A stretch of DNA of 64,000 bases from Tetraselmis striata. Taxonomy: Eukaryota; Chlorophyta; Chlorodendrophyceae; Chlorodendrales; Chlorodendraceae. Position numbers and translations under genes: made by a program. Location: positions 310,001 through 374,000 of the forward strand of contig VCJN01003259.1 of the NCBI GenBank assembly GCA_006384855.1. The letters run 5' to 3'. This document shows positions 24,270 to 34,231 of the stretch, piece by piece (the first letter of the stretch is position 1; every line of letters starts with the position of its first letter). The notes under the pieces were generated by a model. That model did not search any database. It saw only the letters and a program-made list of their open reading frames with translations, and was not told where the DNA came from.

Positions 24270-25560
24270 TGCAGTGATGTCGTCGAAACCAAAGCTGAGC
24301 TTCCCCATCTCGGGACAAATCTTATTGCATGCCAACCGCGACGGTGGCGTGTGCGGATGGCGGTACATGGTAGATCAACATGTCACGAGCTCAGAGGTAG
24401 TCAAAATGTAGTCACTACTCGCAGGCGCCGTCCGTAGTAGCAACTGTATCATATCAGTCGTAACGAATATCACTGTCGTAACATCATTGTCTTTCTCATT
24501 CAATTGTTTACTATAAAATGAATAATATGATGAAATTAGTTAAGTTTGTACTCTCGGGGTGTATATGTATACATATATTAATGCAACAACAAAACAAGAA
24601 TACTACAACATTGGTGATAGATAGATCGCTACAAATGATAATGATTTCGTATTGAAACAAAACCCCCGCCCATATTATGCTTCCGATGACAAATATATAA
24701 GTTTGTACAAAGCCGCATGCCGAAAGATGCGTCGTCGTCGTAGCAGTAGCCGGGTGATAGTGGCGTTACGACGTGGCTAGGAAAAGAGATAACCATGCGT
24801 CAGATTCCGTCCTTAATTGCGGCGTGCTGTCGGGCAGTCCGGGGTAAATGATCAGCTCACAAATGACGGCGACAGTTCGTTTGTTGGCATCGATCGACAA
24901 CATATACATTGGGCAGCCGGCCGGATCACAGGTGGGCGTCCACTAGGCGGAGAAGTTGCCAAACGCCACGTGCGTCACATACATAATTTGAAGGGAGCCG
25001 TCATAGCATGTTGCGCTTGCTGTCCCGATGTAATCGCTATATCGTTTCATGGCTTTGAAATCCGATGCTTTCTGGCGTCGGCGTTTGTTGGCTTTGTTGC
25101 CGGGCTGCCGCTAAAAAATCCAGGAGATCGCCCGCAAACCGCTCGACGGCCGCGCAGCAATACCAACTCGCAAGTACGTTGCTGCTTGCTGGTGCCGCCA
25201 TTAGCATCAGTTGCCACGCCCGTACGGGCATCAGTAGCGACTACGGGCAGTGCCGACTTTTATATATTGGTAACATTATAGTATGGAACATTATCTCGCG
25301 ATGGTACTTGCTACTGTCCATAACATGACACGGATTATAACTACGCTAATAATAGTAGTAGGGTTTACGAGTATCTCAAGAGACTCAGGGACATGGCGGC
25401 AGGCGTGTCTCAGCTTTCAGTGTCGTGGGATCGTTCGAATACTACCAATCGAATATCGGGCAGGCGATATTGCCGTGGACATTTTAGTGCATACTCAATA
25501 TATGCACGATTTGAAGCGGAGTACTGACACCTGTAATCCTTACTTATTCGTCGTACGAGT
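24270..25560. other. No gene seen
   Basis: AT-rich sequence dominates at 24440-24720. No coding signal or clear repeat structure was found. Confidence 0.4.
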
Positions 25561-25742
25561 TCCCTTAACCTTTTATGTTCCGTCGATAAGTATCAAGTGT
25601 GATAACACGTGCGTTGCAAAATTCAAGAAATCCATACAGAAATCCAGCAACGGGCCACAAAAGGCGGGAACCGCCATGACAGCCACCGACCAGGCATCGC
25701 CACCAGCCAGCCGCCGCTCCACGCAGTAGGGACGTTCTCCTC

Positions 25743-26345
25743 AGCACACAATCCCGGGCCACTCCAAGAGCGGCACTAGGCCGAATGTGATGTGAAGGCG
25801 CCGACAGGAAAAGGGCTTCGAAGTAGAGGTCTTGCAACAAGGAGCGGAAGTGGGGGGTCCAACCCCGAACGGGGCGCCACGGGCGTGCAACAGACGCAGG
25901 CCACCCAGCGCCAAATCCGCCGCCAGCGCGGTCGCGTTCCCTTCCGCCAATCGTAGAACGCCTTCCACAGCACAACATCCCGGGCCACTCCAATAGCGGC
26001 GCTGAGCCGAATAATGTGATGTGGAGGCGCCAACATGACATGAAGGGAGAGAGTGCTGAATAAGTAGGGAATGGAGAGCCGATCGGGCCAGCAACGACGT
26101 AAGACGCCGGTGTCCAACGCGCGCTGTTCCGCCCAGCACCAAATCCGCCGCCAGCTCGGTCGCGTCCCCTTCCGCCGAACGTAGATCTCCCTTCCCAGCA
26201 CAACATCCCGGGCCACTCCAATATAGCGGCACTAGGTCGAATGTATGTGATGTGGAGGCGCCGACATGACATGAAGGGAGAGGGTGCTCAAAGAACAATG
26301 AACGAACATGGAGTTGACCGGACCAGCAACGACGTAAGACGCCGG
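25743..26345. repeat. Tandem repeat, about 2.6 units of 226-229 bp
   Basis: The phrase cagcacaacatcccgggcc (with small changes) starts units at about 25743, 25969 and 26198. Each unit continues through gatgtggaggcgcc, gggccagcaacgacgtaag and gccgccagc(g/t)cggtcgcgt. The minus strand happens to stay open through most of it, but the frames differ between units, so I do not call a gene. Confidence 0.9.
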
Positions 26346-26589
26346 TGTTCAGCTCTCACTGCTCCTCCACGGCAGTGGCAGCGCGGGCGGGGCTAAGACT
26401 ACCAAGGTGCCAACCGTGCACGATCCCCGCCCCCATCCCCAGCAAGGGGTGGAGGCGGAGGAAGGGCCCGCGATTCCGAGAGCCGAGGACGGTCGTCGGG
26501 GCCGCGGGTGGGTGAGAACTCTAAATCCCACTTTAAGCATCAGGTACTGTAACGATTTAGAGTATATATGATGTAAATACAGAATCCAT

Positions 26590-27450
26590 ATACGACTGCT
26601 ACACCCCTCCACACAAGTACGGGGTTTGCGAATTTGGTCCACATGCCCATGCGCGGCTACATACACTGAGACCGTGCGCGCGTGCATGTATGTTACTCAG
26701 GGTCGTACAACTGGGGGGAAATGCCGCGATAGCGTGATACACCCCGTAGTACCATGCGGTAGCCCTTGCCGTCAACGCTTCCATTAAGGCAAAAGGAAGG
26801 CTTTTCCGGCGCTAGCGCTTCAAAACCACAAATGGCGCCACTCGTGTATGTGCATAAAGATGCATGGGACACCATTTCCCCCGTCCTCATACCACATCAT
26901 CCTTGGTATGATCCCTATCCACCATAAACGCAGGGCATTGAAATTGGGTCATTCATAACCTGGACCAAGCCCTACGTACGTGTCGATGACGATGGTTTAT
27001 GCCCAAAATCACGGACAAAATGCGGCTCGTTGCACGCGCAGGCGGGAGAGGGTTCTCGCGGCATCCTTGCTGTAGGCAAAAGCTTTTCTATCGCAGTGCA
27101 TGGCCGCATGCTCATTGTGCGCCATGGTGAGCCATGGTGGGGCGGCAATGGCGTGCACCTTAATGCGTCAATGATGGTGGAAATAATGTTGTGAAAGGGG
27201 ATATCCGGCATGGCGGCCGTGGGCATCGCTCAATAAGGGGGGGATATGTGCCAAGTATGAGTAATCCGTGCATGAGTACACACAACAAACTGTCCCGCCA
27301 CCGTGTATCAGGTTTTGAGAAGCCCTTGGGGTGAAGTTTCACGCCAACGTGTTGACCACACGCGCACGCCGACACATACGTCAGATTTCGACATATTATT
27401 TATACAAAATCGAAAAAGTGCCTAAATGGCGTCGGACGACCGACCGTGCT
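26590..27450 (-). repeat. Dispersed repeat, copy B (inverted copy of 1-850)
   Basis: This is the reverse complement of the left-edge repeat. Both copies share the order of short words, including ttggcgtgaaactt, ctcatacttggcacat and the terminal ccatttaggcac. Copy B is complete on both sides. It ends on the right near 27450 (cacggtcggtcgtccga in reverse) and on the left near 26590. Confidence 0.75.
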
Positions 27451-27732
27451 TCCACTGTGAAATTTGTAGCCCTGCTCGCTTTTTATTGGTATTTATATAT
27501 AAAAAATTCCGACGTTTCCTTGCAACGCACTGAGCGATACCGTGAGTTTGAGAGTTGCGCCACAAGGCGGCCCTGCAGCATGTTATCACGTTATAACATG
27601 TTTCCTTGCCCACCCCTGGCCATCCCACCATGCAATGGTATGTGCATGCGCGGCGGGACCGGCTGACCGACCACTTGCTACGCTATGTTCGTTTATAGTT
27701 TTCCAAGTATCCTCATATTTGCGGCCGGCCCG

Positions 27733-27768
27733 TACATTGCGTAGAACACATCTGTTCTACGCAATGTA
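27733..27768. repeat. Perfect hairpin, 16-bp stem, 4-base loop
   Basis: tacattgcgtagaaca (27733-27748), loop catc, then its exact reverse complement (27753-27768). No T-tract follows and no gene lies beside it. It may be the end structure of a mobile element, or simple chance fold-back DNA. Confidence 0.85.
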
Positions 27769-27819
27769 TTATTTTGATTTGCGGCTCAGTAGGCCCGATT
27801 TAGGTCGGTCGCAAATATC

Positions 27820-28285
27820 GCGTTTCAAGGAAGAGTGGAGGCGCAGGCACATTGCCGAAAAGGTACTTTGGCATTATTACAAGCATTTTGGAGGGGCCCA
27901 AGGGCCTAAGAGGCGAACCCGCGAACTTTAACGAAGAGAGGGGAGGGTGGGCGTGGCTGTCGCGGTGCGACCCATGGTGGGTGCGCCACGACAAACGAAG
28001 GTGGGGACAGACAAGCCCCCTGGTGCTTTTACACACACGACGAAGCAACATGCGGGAGCAGCGCTACCCGGGATGGCTGCGTCGAGAACCGCACGCGGAC
28101 GTGCCGTACGGGAACACGATGTCGATGCATCTCGTCGAGACGCAGCGGGGTGGATGCATCCCCTCGGGCGGGATACGGCATATAGCACTGCCGGACATGT
28201 TATAGCACCGTATTTGTGCCGCACCGTGCCTGCTAAGTAGACGACGAGGGAAAGAAAGCCCCAACTACTCGTAGTCAACATTTCA
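27820..28285 (+). repeat. Direct repeat, left copy (right copy 30005-30330)
   Basis: The segment from about 27957 (gcgacccatggtgggtgcgcc) to 28285 matches 30013-30330 in order and orientation with moderate divergence. Shared words include acacacgac, cgggaccgcacgcgga-like and cgtacggga, and both end in gacgagg then ccccaactact. The pair brackets the minisatellite at 28480-29700. They might be ends of one worn element, possibly LTR-like, but no coding part supports that. Confidence 0.7.
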
Positions 28286-28479
28286 AGGACGGGTGGCGGG
28301 GCGTATGCACATTGCCAACACGTCTTGGGCGCCGTCCGCAGGGCGGCCGACGGGCGGGAAAGCAGCGACCGCCCACGAGAAAAACGGCTGGCTACCGTCA
28401 CACGGCGGGGCGTGCGAAGGGCTAGCGGGGGGAGGGGGGGGGGGGGGGGCGGGGGGGGGGGGGGGAGGACGATGTAGTC

Positions 28480-29700
28480 GGTAGCCAGCTACACGCAGCG
28501 ACGGCTCGATGGTGTCGACCAGCTGAGTGTCCGGGGGCTGCGAAAGCGACCGGGGCACAGGACGCAGCAGCAGGCCATTGGCGCCGACCTACTGTTTGCC
28601 CATGCCGTGAAAGCCGCCGGGGCGCATGATGTAGTGGCGGCACGGCCAGCCGCGTGTCTGGTCGGTGGAGGCGACCGGGGCACATGGTGCAGTGACGGCA
28701 TGACGGCGTCGACCAGGTGCGTGCTGCGCGCCGCGGAAGCGACCATGGCACATGGTGCAGTGACGGCACGTTGGCGCCGACGACCTGCGTGCGCAAGCTG
28801 CGGAAGCGACCGGGGGCGCATGGTGCAGTGACGGCCTGTAGGCTCCGATAATAAACGTGCGCGGGCCGCGGAGGCGGCGGGGGTACATGGCGCGGGGGCG
28901 GCTTGAAGGCGTCGACCAGCTGCGTGGCCGGGCCGTGGAAGCGACTAGGGCATTGGGTGCAATGACGGCCCGTTGGCGCCGACCAGCTGCGTGCGCATGC
29001 GGAGGCGGATGGGGCACATATAGCGCAAGGGCGGCCTGACGGCGTCGACCAGCTGCGTGCCAGAGCTACGAAAGCAGCCATGGAGCAGGGTGCAGTGGCG
29101 GCCCCCCGATGGCGCCGACCAGCTGCGTGCCCCAGGCGGCAACAACAATCGAGGCACAACGCGCAACGGCGGCCCGTTGACGCCGACCAGCTGCGTTCCA
29201 TGCCGCGGAAGCGACCGGGACCCATGGTGCATTGGCGGTCCGTGGGGGCCGACCAGGTGCATGCATTGGTCTGCGAAAGCAGCCGAAGGGCTTTGTGTAG
29301 AGGCGGAAGTTGGTGCCGACCAGCTGGGTGCTGCCCGGGCCGCGGAAGCGACTGGGGCACACGGTGCAGTGATGGCCAGTTGGTGCCGACAAGGTGCGTG
29401 CGTAGGCTGCGGAAATGGATGGGGCACATGGTACAGTGGTGGCCCCTCGATGGCGCCGACCAACTGCGTGTCCGGGGCTGCGAAGGCAATCGAAGCACAA
29501 CGTGCAGTGGCGGCCGGTTGGCGCCAACCAGCTCCGTGCTAAGGTCGCGGAGGCCACCGGGAGGCACATGGTGCATGGGCGGCCTAATGGCGCCGACCGG
29601 CGAGGGTGGCCAGAGGCATAATACAGTGGTGGCCGGTTGGCACCGACCATATGTGTTCCTGGGGCTGCGAGGGGCTGCCCGGTTGTATGTGGCGCGGGGG
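28480..29700. repeat. Minisatellite-like tandem array, period about 66-69 bp
   Basis: Variants of ggcgccgaccagctgcgtg recur about every 66-69 bases, alternating with gcggaagcgac and gcacatggtgcagtg words, for roughly 17 units. Because the period is near a multiple of three, long frames stay open on both strands (about 540 codons minus, about 255 codons plus). Neither translation matches a family I know. The minus reading repeats VGAN.PPLHHVP-like motifs. A poly-G block lies at 28433-28465. Confidence 0.8.
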
Positions 29701-30004
29701 AGCGCGTTGAAGCCGCAACTTCCGCCACCATCGCGGAAATGGCGGTTTTCTTCGTCGGCGAGCCGAAGGCCGGCGGCATGGGGGGCTCTTGTGTCGCGAG
29801 GCGTGAAGAGCGTCTCCCCCGAATCAACTGAACGGTTGTCCGTGTGAGACAGTGGTTGTCGGCGCGAAGAGCCGGCGCACGGTGCCCTTATGGACGATCT
29901 TCGACTGCCTCCCGGCCAGCGAGACATGTCCTTGAGCTGGGCGCGGGGCATCACTTCTGAGTGGCTTGTAAACCAAAGACCTTGCATGTCACGAAGACAC
30001 GAGC

Positions 30005-30330
30005 TTTGTCGTGGTGCGACCCCATGGTGGGTGCGCCGTGACAAAGGACAGTGGGGACAGCCCCATGAACAAGCCCCATGGTGCGTTTACACACACGACA
30101 CAGCAACATGCGGGACCAGCGTTTCGTCGGGAACCGCACGCGGAGGTGCCGTACGGGAGTACGATGCCGAGGCAGCTCGTCGAGGCTCTGCGGGGTTGAT
30201 GCAGCCCCTCGGGCGGTACGGCATATTAGCATCGGACATATTATTGGCACCGCATTTCTGCCGCGCAGTGCCTGCAAATCAGTAGACGAGGGAGAGGAAA
30301 CCCCAACTACTGGTGTGAATTACAAAAGGA
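30005..30330 (+). repeat. Direct repeat, right copy of 27957-28285
   Basis: See the left copy. This copy ends in ccccaactactgg; the same word recurs at about 30402, so a third short piece of the family follows directly. Confidence 0.7.
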
Positions 30331-30722
30331 CAGTTCCCCAGAACTAGAAAATCAACACAGCAAGCCGCCTAAAAGCGGCCCGCATCCCGCATGATGCGAC
30401 CCCAACTACTGGTAGTAAACAATATTTATGACCAGCGAGGCCAGGCGCCTACTACGAATCCTCGTCCAGCCGCAAATCGGCGGGCGATTTGCGGCGCCAC
30501 GACTCAAAAAGGCAACTGCGACTACTCGCGAGCCGCAACCGTAAATTCGTACCGGGTAGCCGTACGATTATTTGCGGTTACGACTCATCAAGTTACCGCG
30601 GCCGTTCTACACTCCGCTTCAAAATAAATGGCAAACCTTACTTTGGGTAGGGTCTGTGCTCACGCGTAACCGAAGTGCGTGGCGCCAATCCTAATACAAG
30701 GGTATGCTGGGTAGGAGTGCTG

Positions 30723-31065
30723 GTGTAAGGATACCGCGCAAAACGCACCAGGCACTGGGTACCCACATGGGGATTTGTGTGGTACATATCCTTACACTCC
30801 CCCCCCCCCCCCCCCCCCTCTAGGATGGAGGACCTCGTCCAGCAACGTTTCGGCTTGGATTCGGTGGTGATCCGCATTGGCCGGGTCGTCCAACGTGCGG
30901 GATATCATATCATATCATATCATATCATATATCATATCATATATTTCTCCGCAGGATCGAACCCGGACCTAATGCGCGCGTAGAAGCACCATCTGTAACG
31001 ATACCGCGCAAAACGCACCAGGCATTGGGTACCCACATGGGGATCTATGTGGTACATATCCTATC
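30723..31065. repeat. Two copies of a 75-bp inverted-repeat element
   Basis: Bases 30723-30797 begin gtgtaaggata and end with its exact reverse complement tatccttacac. The inside (ccgcgcaaaacgcaccagg, gggtacccacatgggga) recurs at about 30989-31065 with a few changes. A poly-C run (about 30799-30818) and an (atatc)n patch (about 30900-30950) lie between the copies. Confidence 0.85.
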
Positions 31066-31847
31066 CTTACGGCTGGCTACAACCCCCTGTTTTAGATTGA
31101 ATTGATTTGGCCGTGTACATTGAGGTTTTTGTAGATGTAAAAACGAGGCACGAATTTCGCACATCTCGAGTTTACATTACCACAAATATTCAGAAAAATA
31201 CTCCTACGCGCAGCGCATGAGGAGTCTTTGGCATGGCTCTATAGCAATAGACTGCCTATATTAGTGCTCGCATGGTACCGCGAGTGATCCCGCATCGCGC
31301 CTTCCAGCCGCTGGTAATGCCCGCGTACATCACCGTTACACAATTGTTACACCTGTCACGAGGCACGTAGTCGCGTAGGCGGCGAATTTGTTTGTAATGG
31401 GCATGCGCACCTTTGACAGCCGCTGCATTTGGCAGCGCGCCACTAGCTCTACACGGTGGGGCAAGCACGAGAGAATCTAAAAGACTCCGTAGTTCCAAAT
31501 TCGGCATAGATCAGTTTTATATCCGTGATAATGCTACGATTTTAGCAGTAGTTTTCGCACCCCGCATTAATCTTAAAACACCGGCAGGTCACCCCGCGTC
31601 CCAAGCTCGGAGGGTTTTCGTAATGCGTTGATACTCGAAAAATGCTCACCAACTACCATTGGAGTACAGTTCACTTACCATTAATTTTGAAGCGTAGTGT
31701 ATAAGATACCTTCCGTGCTGGGCTGCCAACCCACATCATCCGTCGTCCTCGACGCCGCGTGCCCGCCCGCAGCGCACCGCCTCTACTGGCACTTCAGGCG
31801 CTTCAACAGACGTCAGGCGAGCAGTTTTTTACGACGCGGCTGTGCTC
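31066..31847. other. No gene seen; upstream region of the dioxygenase gene
   Basis: AT-rich non-coding sequence. The last 150 bases before 31848 are GC-rich and probably contain the 5' untranslated region and promoter of the next gene. Confidence 0.4.
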
Positions 31848-32608
31848 ATGGCGGGGCTCGCGTTGCCCTTGCGCCTTGTCGCCGCGCTTTGCGCAGCGAT
31901 CGCCGCCGCCGGTGTGGCGCGCGGCGAAGATCACTCGGCTGGCGCGCCCCTGGGGGAGGCCGAGCGCGTGCAGCTCTTTTACGAGCGGCACGGCGTGTGG
32001 CCCGACCCCAGGTGGCTGAAGGACGACAGCCCGGAGTACACCAGGTCAGTGGTGGTGCGGCCCGGTCAGGTGGGGGTGAGGGGGGGGGGGGTTGTGTGGG
32101 AGTGTCGGACGTTGCCCCGCCCCCCCCCCCCCCCCCCCCCCCACCGATGCCTCCTGTAATGTTGAAACGTGATGTAGCCCGAAAGGGGACTCAGGGTGTG
32201 GCGGTGACCGGTGTGTCTCTGTGTGTCTGTGTCTGAGGGAGGGGGGCGTCGGAGGGTCGGGGGTGACGACGGGATGGGGGAGAAGTGGGGAGTTACGGCG
32301 GGGAAGCAACCGGTCTGTGTCTGTGTCTGTGTCTGTGTGTTTTCTGTGTCTGTGTTTTTTGTGGGGGGGGGGGGGGGGGGGTCGGAGAGTTGGGGGGGGG
32401 GGGGGGGATTCCAAATATCGACCACTACCGGACCAAATATCGACCACTACGCCCATTCATTCTTACTGACGTAGGGATGGGGGCCGGGGGGCGGGAGTGT
32501 TGGACGTTACCCCGTCAGGATGCCTCCTGTACTGCTGACGATGGGATGGCGGGGAAAGAGGAGTAAGGGCGGGGTGGGGGGAGGGGGGGGGGGGCGGGGG
32601 GGGGGGGG

Positions 32609-32663
<55 letters not shown>

Positions 32664-34231
32664 AGAGGAGTAAGGGCGGGGAAGCAACCGTGTGTGTGTG
32701 TGTGTGTCGCTAAGCTGGTGATATGAATGCCTCCTTTAATCTATGCCGTTGGTAAAGGGAGGGAGAGGGGAGCATTCAAACCTCCACAAAAAAGCCTTCG
32801 TCCACGAAAAAGCCTTCCTGTATAGCTCGCTGTCATGTCCATGCCCCCGCAAACCATTTCCTGGGCTGTTCCATCTGTGGGTATCCTGAATGATGGTCTG
32901 GCCCAATCGACATGTTGAAAGCTGTGACACAATCTGCACATTGGCTATCCAGAGCTGTGTACCCGGAAGAAGGGCCCTTCCTTCGTGTGTTTTGTGTATC
33001 GCTTTAGTCTGGTGCCATATCCAAGGTGATCACCAGGTTGGTGCCCCCAGGCATCCAGCAGGAGATGCCCCCATCTGAAGGATTCCGCCCCGGCTACCTC
33101 GTGACACCGCAGGCGCATGGAGCAGCGCGAACAGGAGGTGATGGCCATCACGGACCGGCAGGAGCGCTGGAACCAGTGGATGTTTCTCGCGCAGGCGCGC
33201 ATGGTGCCGCGCTTCACGGCGCAGCAGTACAAGCGCGTCCGCGTGCCGGAGGCCGTGCACGCCAAGCTGCTCAAGCGCTTCCACGAGCTGCTCCCCCACG
33301 CCTCCGACGAGGTCGGTGGCGCCAAGGTGGTGAACGCCGGTGCGGGAAGCCACGACAAAGCCAAGTTCTTGCTACAGGTGCTGCCCCCCCCCGCCCCCAC
33401 AGAGCGCGCTGATCTGCTCTGCAATAGTGCGCACCATCAGCATTGGTGTTTCTTGTCAAACTTTTTGTGCATTGCGCAGAAACCTCACTCCCTCCCCACT
33501 CCTCCACCCTCCATCTGCCTCAGCCTGATCTCAACAACGAGGTGCACCACGAGCTCGTGCCGATATTCTCCGAGTGGGCCGGCGTCCCGGTGGAGCCCAC
33601 CAAGGTGTACGGCGTGCGCGTGTACCAGGACGGGCAGACGCTGGACGACCACCTGGACATCATCGAGACGCACGTCATCTCCGGCATCCTCCACATCGAC
33701 AGCTCCCTGGACGAGCCGTACCCGATCCAGATCGAGGGTGCGGAGGGCGTGCTGGCGTCGGTGGACCTCAACCCCGGCGAGATGCTGCTGTACGAGAGCG
33801 CCAAGAGCTACCACCAGCGCAGCGTCCCCATGAAGGGGCGCTACTACGCGAGCATCTTCCTGCACTACCGCCCCATCGGCTGGAACCGCACCTTCCACGA
33901 CGTGCGCGCGGCGATCCCGCCCTGGTGGGGCGACGAGGTGTCCGAGGCGCCCCCGGCCGCCGGTCTGACCGTCACGTTTCACAACGTCTGCCCGTATGCC
34001 GCCGCCGAGCTGTACTACATCACCGCGCCGGTGGACGGCAAGGAGCAGATGCAGTGGCTGGCCAACATCCCGCCCGGGGAGGGCCGCGCCTTCAACACCG
34101 CCGTGGGCGCCGCCTTCATCGCCGTCGACCAGAGCAACAGAGCCGTGTCGGAGCGCATCCAGATTGATGTGCGTGACCGCTCTGGGCGGAGGAAAATCGG
34201 CACCACCTGGGCGGCGCACCACGAGCTCTGA
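31848..34231 (+). CDS. Secreted/ER 2OG-Fe(II) dioxygenase (prolyl 4-hydroxylase-like) with VHL-beta-like tail
   Basis: Exons 31848-32044, 33113-33377 and 33524-34231 join in phase and give about 389 aa. Residues 1-26 are a clean signal peptide (ALPLRLVAALCAAIAAAGVARG). The catalytic domain begins near residue 155: VYGVRVYQDGQTLDDHLDII gives the iron ligands H197 and D199. SYHQRS supplies distal H251, and K258 or R260 in PMKGRYYASIFLHYRP is the likely 2-oxoglutarate anchor. The family hydroxylates protein or small substrates; a prolyl target in the secretory pathway is plausible but not shown. Residues about 300-380 (LTVTFHNVCPYAAAELYYI, QWLANIPPGEGRAFNT) resemble the VHL beta domain attached to some algal members. 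The chain ends HHEL, close to an ER-retrieval signal. Intron 1 (1068 bp) holds several poly-G and poly-C runs, one about 80 long. Confidence 0.85.
32577..32662. repeat. Giant poly-G tract (about 80 bases, few interruptions)
   Basis: A nearly pure G block with three or four interruptions lies in intron 1 of the dioxygenase gene. Shorter G runs precede it at about 32364-32407 and a C run at about 32119-32141. TGTGTC and TG microsatellites flank the blocks. Confidence 0.95.

Noticed and set aside
25565-26298. Long minus-strand frames repeating FDLVPLYWSGPG and GRRSTIG-type phrases
   Set aside because: They arise from the 226-229 bp tandem repeat, whose units fall in different frames; no family signal.
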